Assembly (NCBI GenBank): GCA_010093685.1
Contig: MU006223.1
Location: 1,360,995-1,424,994 of the forward strand
Direction of reading: 5' to 3'
From: Ophiobolus disseminans
Lineage: Eukaryota > Ascomycota > Dothideomycetes > Pleosporales > Phaeosphaeriaceae
Length of the DNA: 64,000 bases
The notes beneath the pieces were generated by a model. That model saw nothing but the letters and a program-made list of their open reading frames with translations. It had not been told where the DNA came from and did no database searches. Position 1 is the stretch's first letter, and every line of letters starts with the position of its first letter. The position numbers were made by a program, and so were the translations under genes. Shown piece by piece: positions 1 to 10,385 of the stretch.

Positions 1-861
1 ATGGATGCGTGTAGAATCATGCTTCATCCTGGATTGTGAGGCAAGAGTGGTAGCCTCATGTGCTTGTGCAATTGTAGCAGCAAATGCATAGTACTTTGTT
101 GAAGGACTAGCCTCAATAAAGTGGGCATGGCGGCGGCATCTGCCAGTGATGATGTTGTCCTAGGAGAGGTCTGGATCTCGTCGTTGCGGAGCGTTGTTCT
201 GTCGTCGGTCTGGTATATAGACCTCAGCGTCATCAGCGTCATTGTTCCACCCCCCAGGTGTTGTATGCTGAGAGGTCCTTGAAGCAGAGGACTCCTGCAA
301 TAGCTGTTGTTCCACTGGATTAGGAGAGGGGCTTCGAGTATATGTCTCAAACTGAGCAGGTGTGCTGCGAGCAGTAGTCATTGGCGTAGGCAGTTGTTGG
401 ACCTGCTTCTGCAGCGGAGGAGAGGTAGTAGTTTGTCGCTGTTGCATTGGCTGCGCAACCACGATAGTATCACTATAGTGTTCCTCCTCAGGAATATGTG
501 CAGTCTCAATGACATAAGGACTTGCAGGTAGAGTAGACGGCTTATCCTTGTAAAGCTCATCAATGAAACGTACGTCACGTACGCGGATGACACGATTGGT
601 GGCTGGCAGCCATACTCGATAGATGTTTGAGGCATCATACCCCAGAAGGAAACCCTCAAAGGTGCGATCTTCAAGCTTGTCTCCTCTCAGAAGGTGCTTG
701 TTCAGCACAAATCCACGGCTTCCAATAGCGTGGAGTCGGGAGAGGTCTGGACGTATGCCAGTGACCATCTCATGTAGTGTACGCCAGTCAATGGATCTTG
801 TAGGCGTGATGTTGAGTAGCCTAGCTGCAGTGCAGACTAGCTCATTGGCCAAGGTCTTGGG
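1..861 (-). pseudogene. Copia pol, continuation (integrase C-terminus into linker before reverse transcriptase)
   Basis: The Copia frame resumes directly left of the hAT with LANELVCTAARLLN, then the integrase C-terminal signature (LHAIGSRGFV, GDKLEDRTFEGFLLGYD, VRDVRFIDE). It continues through a serine- and glutamine-rich linker to a TAG at 160-162 and is open again beyond it to position 1. In that downstream part, residues such as HAHFIEASPSTKYYAFAA lead towards the reverse transcriptase. The TAG could come from CAG by one C-to-T change in a CpA context. The 861-160 frame matches the 3988-6197 frame once the hAT and one target copy are removed. Confidence 0.85.
854..861. repeat. Target-site duplication of hAT 1, left copy
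   Basis: GTCTTGGG, identical to 3988-3995. It lies within the Copia integrase codons for PKT-L. Confidence 0.95.
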
Positions 862-3800
862 CATACTTGGCAACAATCCAGCCAGCCAGCTTTTTGGCTC
901 ATGCTGGCTGGCTTGGTGTTTTGAGAGCGGTGAGCTGGCTGGATTGGCTTGATTGGCTACAGAGGCTTGGCTGGCTAGCTTGGCTTGATAAGCTTGATAC
1001 TTAAATAGGATATTTGTATAAGATACTTGGTGTTGAGTTTTAGCCGTCACCCCATGTGTCTACTTTGTACTTTGCGTTGATCTGCTCAACAGTAAGTGCT
1101 GTCTCATCTATCTTGCCGTCGTCACCAAACCCAGCTTTTCTCCATCTCCTACTGCAGTGGATTGCTGCCAAAAGCTCTGGTAAGATCTTCTGCCTCCGAG
1201 GCTCTAATAGGTCGCCAAGCTCGCTAAAACAACGCTCACACTCACAGCTTGAAGCTGGGATAGAGAGTACATCAAGCGCAAGCTTGCTAAGATTAGGGTA
1301 TCGATCCTGCAGCCCTACCCAGTATTTAATAGGGTGAGTTGCATACTCGCTACCTGCTTCTGCCTGTGGCTCGCGGCGCTTCCACATATCGAACTCGTCC
1401 TCCTCGTTGTTGGCTGCCGTGCCCAGATCGAGCAAGGAGTTAATCGCGTCGTCAATATTATTGACTCTAGCCCTTGTGTGTGTGCGCGGCTTCGGTAAGC
1501 CTTGGTACTTTGCCCACAAAGCTTGAAAATTGCGGTTGTTTACATGCAACCAATCAGGGTGATCTGCCCAAGCTGTATCGCAGTAGTTCTTGTATCGAGG
1601 ATGGAGTATTGTAGCAGCGTAATAAGCTGGGGTAAGGTCGAGCTTGTTGTAGTACTCGCGCGCCTTTAGTATCGCAGCGCGGAGGTTGATCGCAAGGTGG
1701 TCTTCGGGCGCTTTGTTGTGCGCGTCATGTACGACGTTGTTGTAGCTTTGGAGTCGTGATTCTAAGACACTAAGTAAGTATTCGAATACTGGAATAATCT
1801 CAGAGATTGCTCCAAAGTCACCGCCCTCACTGCGGCCCTCAAGTCGTTTTGTGCACTCCTTCAGCGGGCTAAGGACGTCCATATACTCAGTAACAACCTG
1901 CCAATCGTTGGCTGTGAGGCCGTCCGATCTCATCCACGGCTGCGATTTAGGCAGCTGATTGCCCTTGCTGATAGCGTACGTCGTCTCATTGCGAACGCGC
2001 TCTATGTGGTGATTAGCGTAGGCGTTGACAGCTGACTGCAGTTCGACAGCGCGCTTAAAACATGAGTAATACAAGTTCCAGCGCGTGACGACGGGCTTGA
2101 CTGGCTCAAGTATTTTGCGCTGTTCGACAGGCAGCTCACAGTGAGCTAGCTGCTGAAACTTCTCGAAAAGCGCGGTCTGTTGTGGCGTTTTAATATATGA
2201 GATAATGCCAAGAAGGACACCAAGTGGCCCATCGCGTCGCCAGTCCTTCATAAGCTGCGTCTCCTCTGCGACATTAGATGACGCGTAATCGTTGTTAAAA
2301 GCCTCTGCTTTCCTACCCTAAAGAAGCACCTGGCCAATAAGATTAAGTGTGTGAGGGCCGCAGCGGAGGCGACAATGAAGCTTGTCAAACTTCAACTTGC
2401 GGGCAAGTATGTCAATTGTTGTGTCGTTATTGCTCGCGTTGTCAAGTACAAAGTAGCCAACTTTATGAGCAGCGATACTGAACTGCTGCAGGATTGTGAG
2501 TACAATCTCACCTATCCTCTCACTAGTGTGGGCGCCTGTAAGTTGGGGCAGCGCAATAGGCAAATCCCGAAGCTCGCTAGACGCCGCAATGTAATGGGCA
2601 ACGATACTAAGGAACCCGCGCTTGCCGCCCTTTGTCGTCCATCCGTCAAAGCTTAAGTGTATCTTGCTTAGTGATTGTGACAGCTCCTGGACAACCAGCG
2701 GCTTCAGGTAGTCGAAAAGGCGCAAAACGTAGTGTGAGACGCTGTGGTGAGACCTCCAAAGCGCGTCCTCAGCGAGTGGATTGGCGAGCCTTATAAGGCT
2801 ACGAAAAGCAGGCGATTCAAACTCAGAGATAGGGTGATTGTTCTCAATAAGCCAACCCACCGCTGCGAGTCGAAACTTCTGATTGTTAAAGCCAGAAAGC
2901 TTGTTGGCAACGGCCTGTGAGACGCGCTGATTGCCCGCCATGAGTTTGCCGTAGATCGTAGCTTCAAGCTTTGCCTTTGGAGTTTTGCCTGGCCCGTGGA
3001 TATTGTGGCCTGTTTTTTCGTCCGCTAGGTGACGCGAGGCAGCTGAAATTGCGAGAGTTGTGTGGTAGATGCCGCGGCCAAAATCGGTGGCTTTGTGGCG
3101 ATAACAGAGGTGACAAACCCAGTAGATTCGAGCAGGATTACTGCGCAGGGCGACGCGATAGCCATGGCGATAGACCCAGCTTTTCTTGTATTTGTGGGTT
3201 GCAAGGGGCTTCATGTACCGCTTCAGGCGACCCCAATCAAGGCCGTCATAGTTGTCCATAAGGTGAGCGTCAAAGGCCTCAAGTTCCTCATCCTCCTCAT
3301 CTTCGGGAGCTTCAGAAGCTGTAGCAGTCGCCTGCTTGCTGCCCTCGGCGGGTGCAACAATAGAGTCTTCAGGGCGCGCTTCTCGAACGCGCGCTTCGAA
3401 CGTGGGGGCCTGGGAGGCGCTCGCCAGGGCTTGAAACGCGTTTGTAATTGGTAGAGGTGGAGGAGAAGGAGAAGGCGGTGCTTCAGATGGCTGCTGGGAG
3501 TTGATGACAACGGGCTGGCTAGCAGTGCCTTTGGCGCGCTTATTTGCGCTAGAAGGGCCTGCAGACGCGCGCTTTTTAGTGGCTTTAGTGGTGACTTTAG
3601 GCGGCATGATAGCGACAACAATAGAGCAGAAATGACAACTCTGGGGGGTTGATTGTGGATAAAGAACTAAGAGATTGAAAAAGTAGATGTACATAGGACA
3701 ACGCGTCGAGGCAGCTAGCGGAGCGCTAGTACTAATTTAGCAAAAACTGCAACTCCTAAAAAGTATCGTGAGATAGCCTGTACTGCAAGATTAACTGCCA

Positions 3801-3987
3801 CATAGCCTATATATTGCCCGCCTTACCATCTATCAAGCCAATCAAGCTAGCCAAGCCATCAAGCTTTTAGCTACCAGAGGGCTGGCTGGATTCTAAGTTT
3901 ACTAACAATTTAGCTAGCTGGCTTGAATTGCAAAAACCTCAAGCCAGCCAGCCAGCCATCAAGCTAGCTGGATTGTTGCCAAGTATG
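862..3987 (-). mobile_element. hAT DNA transposon 1 (3126 bp) inserted in the Copia integrase
   Basis: The element has terminal inverted repeats: the left end reads CATACTTGGCAACAATCCAG, and the right end is its complement for at least 20 bases (3968-3987). An 8-bp target duplication GTCTTGGG flanks it at 854-861 and 3988-3995, the size expected of hAT. Inside both ends are arrays of GGCTGG/GGCTTG-type motifs (about 880-1010 and 3830-3965), probably subterminal transposase-binding repeats. It holds one transposase gene on the minus strand with a single nonsense codon. The perfect duplication and clean frame restoration of the host suggest a fairly recent insertion. Confidence 0.96.
1040..3607 (-). 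pseudogene. hAT transposase of element 1, one in-frame stop
   Basis: Start ATG at 3607 (MPPKVTTKAT), stop at 1040. An N-terminal basic, proline-rich tail precedes a BED-like zinc finger (VCHLC ... SRHLADEKTGH). The catalytic RNase H-like core has LSFDGWTTKGGKRGF and FVLDNASNND, followed by LHCRLRCGPHTLN. The C-terminal hAT dimerisation domain is clear: IKYWVGLQDRYP ... IPASSCECERCFSELGDLLEPRRQKI. The only break is TAG at 2318-2320, after IGQVLL; the frame then continues unchanged to the end. The hAT 2 copy has no stop at that site. TGG to TAG is the likely origin and fits RIP on the opposite strand. The element is probably non-autonomous now unless the codon is read through. Confidence 0.93.
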
Positions 3988-3995
3988 GTCTTGGG
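3988..3995. repeat. Target-site duplication of hAT 1, right copy
   Basis: GTCTTGGG, identical to 854-861. The 8-bp length fits the hAT superfamily. Confidence 0.95.
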
Positions 3996-6197
3996 TAGAC
4001 CAGCATGGATTCGAAGGACTCTGGCAACTGTAACAATGAGAGCTCCAGCTCGTTCTGCACCCCCTAGCTGTGCAGGAGTGTCTGGCGATCTGACTTCGAC
4101 CTTGATTCCAGCTGATGTCAGGACTTCCTCAGCAGAAGAGCCAAAGTTGGCATCAGCTCGTCCATATCCAACGTCTCCATCCATGAAGACTATAGCTACC
4201 TGGTAGCCATATACACGCTCAATCTTGTTGACTAGGCGTGTGATTGCAGGAACAACAGTAGCCTTCTGTCGATCCTTGAGAGTACATATCTCATAGAGCT
4301 TTGTGTACTCACATACTGCATGCAGTGCCCATACATCACTGTTGTAGCATGCTTCACCATGCTTCTGGAGTTGGATGATATCAACAATGATGCGGTAGAA
4401 TGGGCGGCAAGCCTTGTCAGCTCTAGGACGGCGGCTGATGTCTTCCTTCATCTTGCCCTGGATGCAAGGGATGCAATCATCATTCCACTGTTGTCCATTG
4501 CCATGTGTGCCTACATTGAGACCAGTAGTTGAGTCTTGAAGGTGCTCAATAGCCTGATAGCTTGGGTGTCCAAGCAGCTGATGTGCTCGCATAGCAGTGA
4601 CTGTTTGAGGTGACTTCTGCTGGCTAGACTTTGTGGCAATACTGAGAAGCTTGTGTTGAGGTGGGCGATCGGCCTCAGCCTCCTCAGCGTCTAGCAACCA
4701 GTGCCCATGGCTGTAGGCAAGGTTGGCAACAACACTAGAGACCTTGTCCTTGTACAGGATGTTGCGGCCTGAGTCAAAATGGATGCCTGAGTGCCGGCAG
4801 CGCCCAAGAGCAAAGATGTTTGTAAGAAATCCTGGCACATATGCCACATGTGTGAGCAGTATGTCCTTTCTCACACTTCCGCGCTTGACGTTGACCATCA
4901 CCTTTCCCCAGGCATGTACTTGGTGCGAGGCAGTGCCTGCAAAGACAACGTCAGCGGGTTTAGCGTCTGCAGTCTTGACCCAATTGAAGTAGGTGGAGTT
5001 GCAGATATGGACATTAGATCCGGGATCAACTATCCATCGATCCATGAGTGTACTGCCAGCTGGAGCAGCAACCTGAGCGGTGTGAAACGCACTGTTTGCG
5101 TAGTAGTCTCCACCCATGTCTGCATCATCAATCCGGTCTGCGTTAGGCCAGCGCTCCTGGTTTGGAGAGCGGGGTTGGTTTGATCCTTCGGCCTGTTTTT
5201 CAGCTGCTGCGGAAGCCTTGGACACATCAAATGTCCATTGAATGTTGTTGTCCTTGTAAAGCTTCCTTGTCTTCTTCAAGACCTCAGGATCTTTGAAGGT
5301 ATCAAGGCAATTGCGTATTGCTGTCTGGCGTGGCTTAAAGCCTTCTGGACGTCCTCTGGATTTTGGGTTCAAGGTGTAACACCACAAGACGTTGTGTAGA
5401 AAGCCACATGGGCATTTCGCTTTCCTGGGTGACTTCGATGGTTCAGCAACAGCAAGGGAAGGCGGTGTGACATCCTGGGTTGCAAAACTGCCAAGTGTCT
5501 TGGTGTGGAGCTGTTTTGTGGAGATCCACCGGCGATAGCGGTTGATCAATCCTTCCAGTGTTGGAGGATCCTTGACGTCCTCCTCACAGCCAATCATGAC
5601 TGCAAAATGTTGGCCAGACCAGTCAGCGTCTCCATGCGCTTGGACAGCTTTGATGAAGGTCCACTGTGGGCGGGTACCCTTCATTTCCGCCATGTCCTCT
5701 GCCTTGCAGAGTGACGTAATGCGCGAATATTCATTCAACCAGGTGTCAGTACTCTGATTCTTGGGTTTTAGCTGCACATTCGTGTACAGCGTAGAGAGCT
5801 CCAGAACTTGCTGTTGACTGGTGATCTTGAAGTGGTCCTGGAGGGTCTTGAGACGTAGACGTACGTCTAGGTCCAGTTCAGTGATGAGGTGTAGCTTTGA
5901 GCGAGCCACTGTCCTCATGATCTCAAGGTTGACCTCGCCAATAGCCTTGAGTGTAGCCCTTTGGGCATTTGTCTTGATCTCCCACTTCCTCCACTTGCCT
6001 TCTGAGGCTTCATCTGAAGGCTCATCGTCAATTGTTGGAGGTGCTGTTGTAGTGGAAGGGTCGCAATATTCCCACACGCCCTTGACGGTGGCATACTGCT
6101 TCTTCATTGAGTACCAGAGCTTCCAGTCACTCTGTTTCTCAAGAATGATTGAAGCGCGCGTGATGACATGATCATCAAACATGCTTAAGGATGCCAT
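3988..6197 (-). pseudogene. Copia gag-pol, N-terminal part (gag, protease, integrase core)
   Basis: This open frame of about 736 residues runs from ATG 6197 to the hAT target site. A gag-like region comes first, with a cysteine-rich stretch CPCG..C near residue 265. The aspartic protease motif is WIVDPGSNVH near residue 390; copia proteases usually have DSGA or DSGC at this place. A pre-integrase zinc motif follows (HQLLGHPS, then CIPC), and then the integrase catalytic residues: D in IVDI, D in FMDGD and E in GGAERAG. Coding stops making sense after the residues AGLPKT, where the hAT starts. Everything up to that point is open, so the damage here is the insertion itself, not decay. Confidence 0.9.
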
Positions 6198-6417
6198 GAT
6201 AGCAAAAGAGCTGCCTTACTAGTCGGCAGAGAAATGATCAAAGGCAGGGTGTGAGAAATGATCTCAAGGAAGATAGCGTGATGCAGCAATAACAAGCTTG
6301 CAAAATGGCGTTCCAGATGATTGCAGGGACAACGTGTATATCGTGTGTTGCAATAGAAAAGAGTGAACAATCTTATTTGAGTATTGCAGCGTAGTGCGGG
6401 GATACCGGGCTCATAAC

Positions 6418-6588
6418 TGTCGGATGTAGGAGACAGGGCAAAAGTGAGAAGAAGGTTGTTGTATTGAGAGAGCTACATAGAGCGATTATATACACAACAT
6501 GATGAGTAAGCCAGTGACTAAGAGTCACGTGGAGATGCAGTCCACAGTGTACCATGTGAACTGAGGTGCTAGGCTGACACTACTCACA
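6418..6588 (-). repeat. Probable 5' LTR of the Copia element
   Basis: On the minus strand this stretch starts with TG and ends with CA, and it contains a TATA-like box (TATATAA, near 6486-6494) suitable as the LTR promoter. The sequence just inside it (minus strand, from 6417) reads GTTATGAGCCCGG, which could be the primer-binding site. The partner LTR is outside the window, so the ends rest on the TG..CA rule and on where host coding resumes (about 6588), not on a repeat comparison. Confidence 0.5.
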
Positions 6589-7569
6589 TCGAGAATATCC
6601 TCAGCTTTATTTCCCATGCCATGATCGAGATGCTTTGGATCTCCGGCACCAATCCCATGGTCAGTCTACCGAATCTAGCTCGGGTACGTGAGCTCCTGAC
6701 GTATCAAGACCTATTCGTCATTATGCAGGATATCTTCCCGACGGAAACAAACGCAATTGCTGACGTGGTCTTGCCAGCGGCACAATGGGGCGAGAAGACA
6801 GGATGTTTCACGAATGTAGATCGCACGGTACATCTCTCTCACAAAGCAGTTAAGCCACCTGTCGAGGCGAAATCGGATCTCCAACTTTTCCTCGAGTATG
6901 GCAAGCGGATGGGCTTCAAGGATAAGGATGGAAACGACTTGCTGCCTTGGACGACTTCCGAGCAAGTATTTGAGGAATGGAAAAAGCTGTCAAAGGGTAG
7001 ACCATGTGACTATAGTGGCCTATCGTACGAGAAACTTACAGGTGGTTCTGGCATCCAGTGGCCTTGCAACGAAGACAATCCCTTAGGTACAGAGCGCTTG
7101 TTTTCTGATGGAAAGTTCTTTACCGACATTGACTATTGCGAAAGCTTTGGTCACGATTTGGAGACCGCTTCATACTACTCGAAGGACGAGTATGCTAAGT
7201 TTAAACCCGCCGGCAGGGCTTTCTTGAAGTCTTCTCACTACATACCATCACCAGAGGAGCCGAATGACGAGTTTCCTCTTCGCCTATCCACGGGCCGCAG
7301 AGTGCATCACTTTCATACCAGGACGAAGACAGGCCGGACTCCAATGCAGAACGCTTGCCCGGCGCCGGAGATTGAAATCTCACGAGAAGATGCGGATGCC
7401 ATCGGCTTGGAGGAGGGCGAGGAGGTTCTGGTTGAGTCTATCTGAGGCAAGGTGGAGCTTCCGGTGCGAATTGGTGGAGTGGAGAAAGGCCAGACATTCA
7501 TATCTTTCCATTTCGGCTATTTTGACGCTACGGATGGGAAGGCTAGGGCAGCAAACGAACTGACAACTG

Positions 7570-7621
7570 GTGTGTAACATTGCGCATCTTGTTTTAGGTC
7601 ATACAGACTAACATCAAATAG
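7570..7621 (+). other. Spliceosomal intron in the molybdoenzyme gene
   Basis: 52 bp, GTGTGT at the donor, GACTAACA as branch site and AATAG at the acceptor. Removal restores NELTTG-RWDPISKQP, the conserved reading of the family, which shows that the gene has been adapted to a eukaryotic host. Confidence 0.8.
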
Positions 7622-7679
7622 GGAGATGGGATCCCATCAGCAAACAACCTATGTTCAAAGGCGGCGCCATCAAGATTAC

Positions 7680-7687
7680 CAAGCTCC
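7680..7687. repeat. Target-site duplication of hAT 2, left copy
   Basis: CAAGCTCC, identical to 11018-11025. It falls in the codons for Lys-Leu-Pro of the molybdoenzyme. Confidence 0.93.
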
Positions 7688-7796
7688 CACAGAAGGCAAC
7701 AATCAAATCAAACAAATATAGGGCCCTATTCTTGATTTGTTTGACGTTTTTCTAGAGTCATGGTTGATTTGTTTGATGTTTGAAGCGTTTTCTAGT

Positions 7797-7840
7797 ATTT
7801 GATTTGGTGTTTGATTTGGTGTTTGATTTGGTGTTTGATT
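7797..7840. repeat. 12-bp tandem repeat in the hAT 2 subterminal region
   Basis: TTTGATTTGGTG is repeated head to tail about three times, then a partial copy. Scattered TTTGATTT and TTTGTTTGA copies surround it. Such arrays next to hAT ends usually bind the transposase. Confidence 0.8.
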
Positions 7841-7850
7841 GTTTGAAGTT

Positions 7851-10385
7851 CTATTCTGATAGTTTATCCCACTCACAGAGGTTGTAAATGTGATCAATCT
7901 CATCATCAGTCAGATGCTTTCCAGCTGTCTTAGGCGGTACTTTTATACCTACTTTCATCCATGCCCGTATACACTGAAGTGCAGCAAGTAACTGAGCTCC
8001 AATCTTACGCCTCCGAGGCTCGAGCAGATCGCCAAGCTCACTAAACATGCGCTCACACTCACAGCTACTTGCCGGTATAGTCAAAACGTCGATAGCAAAG
8101 CGGTGGAGGTGAGGGTACTTAGAGCGTAGGCTTAGCCAATAGCGGATGGGATGGCCGTTAGTAGCAAACTGCTGAGTTGTCCACTTAGGCTCAAGGCGGC
8201 TCCATTGCTCGTACTCGTCCGTAAGCATGTCGTCGCTAGAGTCGTCGTCCACAAGCGCAGCAATAGCATCATCAATAGCGTTTGACGGGGGAGCTTTGCG
8301 GTGTTTTGGAGAGGTAGAGACAGGCTTGTACGTTGCCTAAAGCTGCTGAAAACTCTGCTTTGATGAATGGAGCCAGTTGCCTTTGTCGCGCCAGCTGCGC
8401 TCACAGTACCGCTTGTAGTATGGGTGTAGTGTGACGGCAGCGTAGTATACAACTGAGTCGTCGAGCTTTGAGTAGTACTCATTAAGCTTTGCCCACGCTG
8501 CTCGAAGATTGATTGCAAGGTGATCCTCAGGCGCGTCGGCTGCCTCATATTCAACATGTTCAAACGACTTAACGCGTGCCTCGTACTCGTTGAGTAGATA
8601 CTCAAACACCGGTATAACCTCGTATATTGCCCCAAAACGGCCAGCTTTTCCACGCCCTTCAAGCCGCAGTGTAGCCTCCTTCAGCGGCCGGAGCACTGCA
8701 ATATACTTAGTGATTACCTGCCAGTCGCTAGCTGAAAGGCCATCAGATCTTATCCAAGCTGGAGCGTCAGGCATCTTGTTATTGTGTGTGCGAGCGTACG
8801 AGTCTGCTGTTCGTGTAGCATCAATATGGTGGTTGGCGTACGCGTTAACAGCGTGTTGGAGGAGAGCAGCGCGCTCAAAAGCGCTACAGAAGCTGTTCCA
8901 GCGCGTGGCAACTGGCTTAACAGGCTCAAGGATTTTCTGACGTTCATGCGCTGGTAACTCGGCATTAGCGTGTGCCTGAAACGTCTCAAAGAGCGTATAC
9001 TGCTGCGGTGTCTTTATGTACTTGATGATGCTGAGAAGCACACCAAGAGGCCCTTGTTCACGCCATTCATGCATAAATTGCTCCTCGTTGTTGTACTCAG
9101 CTAGAGTGTTGTTGTAACTAGAAGGATTGTTGCCAAAGATAAGCGACTGGCCAACAAGGTTGATAGTGTGAGGGCCGCAGCGGAGGCGGCGTTGGCGTGC
9201 TGAAAAGTTGTATATAGCGCTGAGTCTTGCAACTGCAGCATCGTTGGCGTACGCGTTATCCAGTACAAAGTAACCTAGTGTTGCTGCCGTAATGCCAAAC
9301 TTCCTTAATACCTGATCAATACAGCTGGCGATACGCTCTCCGGAATGGACGCCAGCAAGCTAAGGCAGGTCGATAGCAACGTCTCGGACGTCGCCAGTAG
9401 CTGTAGCATAGTGGGCAACTACTCCAAAGAAACCACGCTTGCCACCTTTTGTTGTCCATCCGTCAAAGCTGATGTGGATCTTACTAGCTGCAGTAGACAA
9501 CTCCTGAACTACCTGCGGCAGCATGTAGTCGTACAGCCTCAGCACAAATCGTGATACGCTGTGGTGACTTCTCCACAGCGCTGCCTCTGCCTCTGGGTTG
9601 GCAAAGGTGAGCAGAGCGCGAAAAGATGGCTGCTCAAACTCAGTAATGGGGTGATTGTTCTCTACAAGCCATATAATGGCCGCAAGCCGAAAGCGCTGTA
9701 TGTCGAAGTTGCCGAGCGCATTTGCAACACCTTGGCTTACTTCAATGCCCTGGTTGGCAGCCATAGCGATAGTAAGTTGCCCATTGTTCTGAACTGGCTG
9801 TACAACACTAGCTTTTGTAATCCGGTGGCCAGTCTTGTTTGTAGCTAAATGAGCGCTGGCAGAGCTAGTTGCGTGCGTGACTTCAGCAATGCCAACGCCT
9901 GTAATGTCCATAATCTTGCGCTCATGGCAGTACCTGCAGATAAAGAAAGTGCGGTTTGGGTCATTGCATAACGCAACGCGATAGCCATGTTGAAAAACCC
10001 AGCTTTTTTTCTGCTTGAGCGTCCGGAGCGGCTTCTGGAAACGCGGCAAGCGACTCCAGTCTATGCCCTCAAAGTCATCCACAAAGCGCTCATCAAAGCC
10101 CTTATCACCAGCGTTGTTATCCTCGGCCAAAGCAACCGTTGCTGCTTTGCTGCCCTCGGTGGGAGCAACAATTGCTTGAGACTCGTGAATCTCAGCTTCA
10201 AACGTTTTGGCGGCCTTGGATTGCGTTGCGACAAGGGCTTTACGGGGTGATATACGCAGAGGAAGTAACTGTTGGCTGTCATCTACAAGTATAGGCTGTG
10301 ATTCCGTGCCTTGAGGCGCGCCTTTGGCGCGTTTGTTTGCAGTCAAAGGAGTGGCACGAGGGCGTTTTGAACCAGCACGCGGCAT
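7851..10385 (-). pseudogene. hAT transposase of element 2, two in-frame stops
   Basis: Start ATG 10385 (MPRAGSKRPRATP), stop 7851-7853. The parts 10385-9363, 9359-8340 and 8336-7854 share one frame, broken only by TAG at 9360-9362 and at 8337-8339. Domains: basic N-terminus (TANKRAKG, also found in hAT 1), BED-like finger (FICRYC ... SAHLATNKTGH), core with ISFDGWTTKGGKRGF and YFVLDNAYAND, and dimerisation domain (IRYWLSLRSKYP ... IPASSCECERMFSELGDLLEPRRRKI). Comparison with hAT 1 indicates that the first stop was CAG (hAT 1 has LPQLTG) and the second TGG (hAT 1 has QALWAKY). Both are C-to-T changes in a CpA context on one or other strand. The two transposases are related but clearly diverged, so these are two families. 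Confidence 0.93.

Larger units (their letters stand above)
1..6588 (-). mobile_element. Ty1/Copia LTR retrotransposon, truncated by the left window edge and split by a hAT element
   Basis: The element reads on the minus strand. A 5' LTR lies near 6418-6588, followed by a leader and one gag-pol frame starting at 6197. The order gag, protease, pre-integrase zinc motif, integrase identifies Ty1/Copia; reverse transcriptase would lie beyond position 1. A hAT element with its duplicated target (862-3995) interrupts the integrase core, and deleting those 3134 bp puts the two pol parts back in one frame. On the right the element abuts the middle of a molybdoenzyme coding region, so it probably inserted into that gene. 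Its left end, second LTR and target duplication are outside the window. Element identity is firm; the exact right boundary is uncertain by a few bases. Confidence 0.9.
6588..7687 (+). pseudogene. Molybdopterin oxidoreductase (bacterial NasA-like), internal fragment before hAT 2
   Basis: Coding runs from the Copia boundary through 7569, skips an intron at 7570-7621 (GT..AG, branch CTAAC) and continues to 7687. It matches the C-terminal half of bacterial assimilatory nitrate reductase/formate dehydrogenase-type enzymes: WISGTNPMVSLP, QDIFPTETNAIADVVLPAAQWGEKTG, FTNVDRTVHLS, then the molydopterin-dinucleotide-binding domain (HHFHTRTKTGRTP). An in-frame TGA at 7443-7445, after LVESI, stands where an arginine is expected (CGA to TGA). 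The N-terminal half with the iron-sulfur and Mo-bis-MGD sites is absent and probably lies left of the Copia. It is not the usual eukaryotic niaD nitrate reductase. The substrate cannot be told from this part. Confidence 0.85.

Noticed and set aside
1056..1337. Plus-strand open frames opposite the hAT transposases (also 2351-2656, 3062-3454, 8590-8940, 9561-9848)
   Set aside because: They are the complement of well-identified transposase coding sequence and have no motifs.
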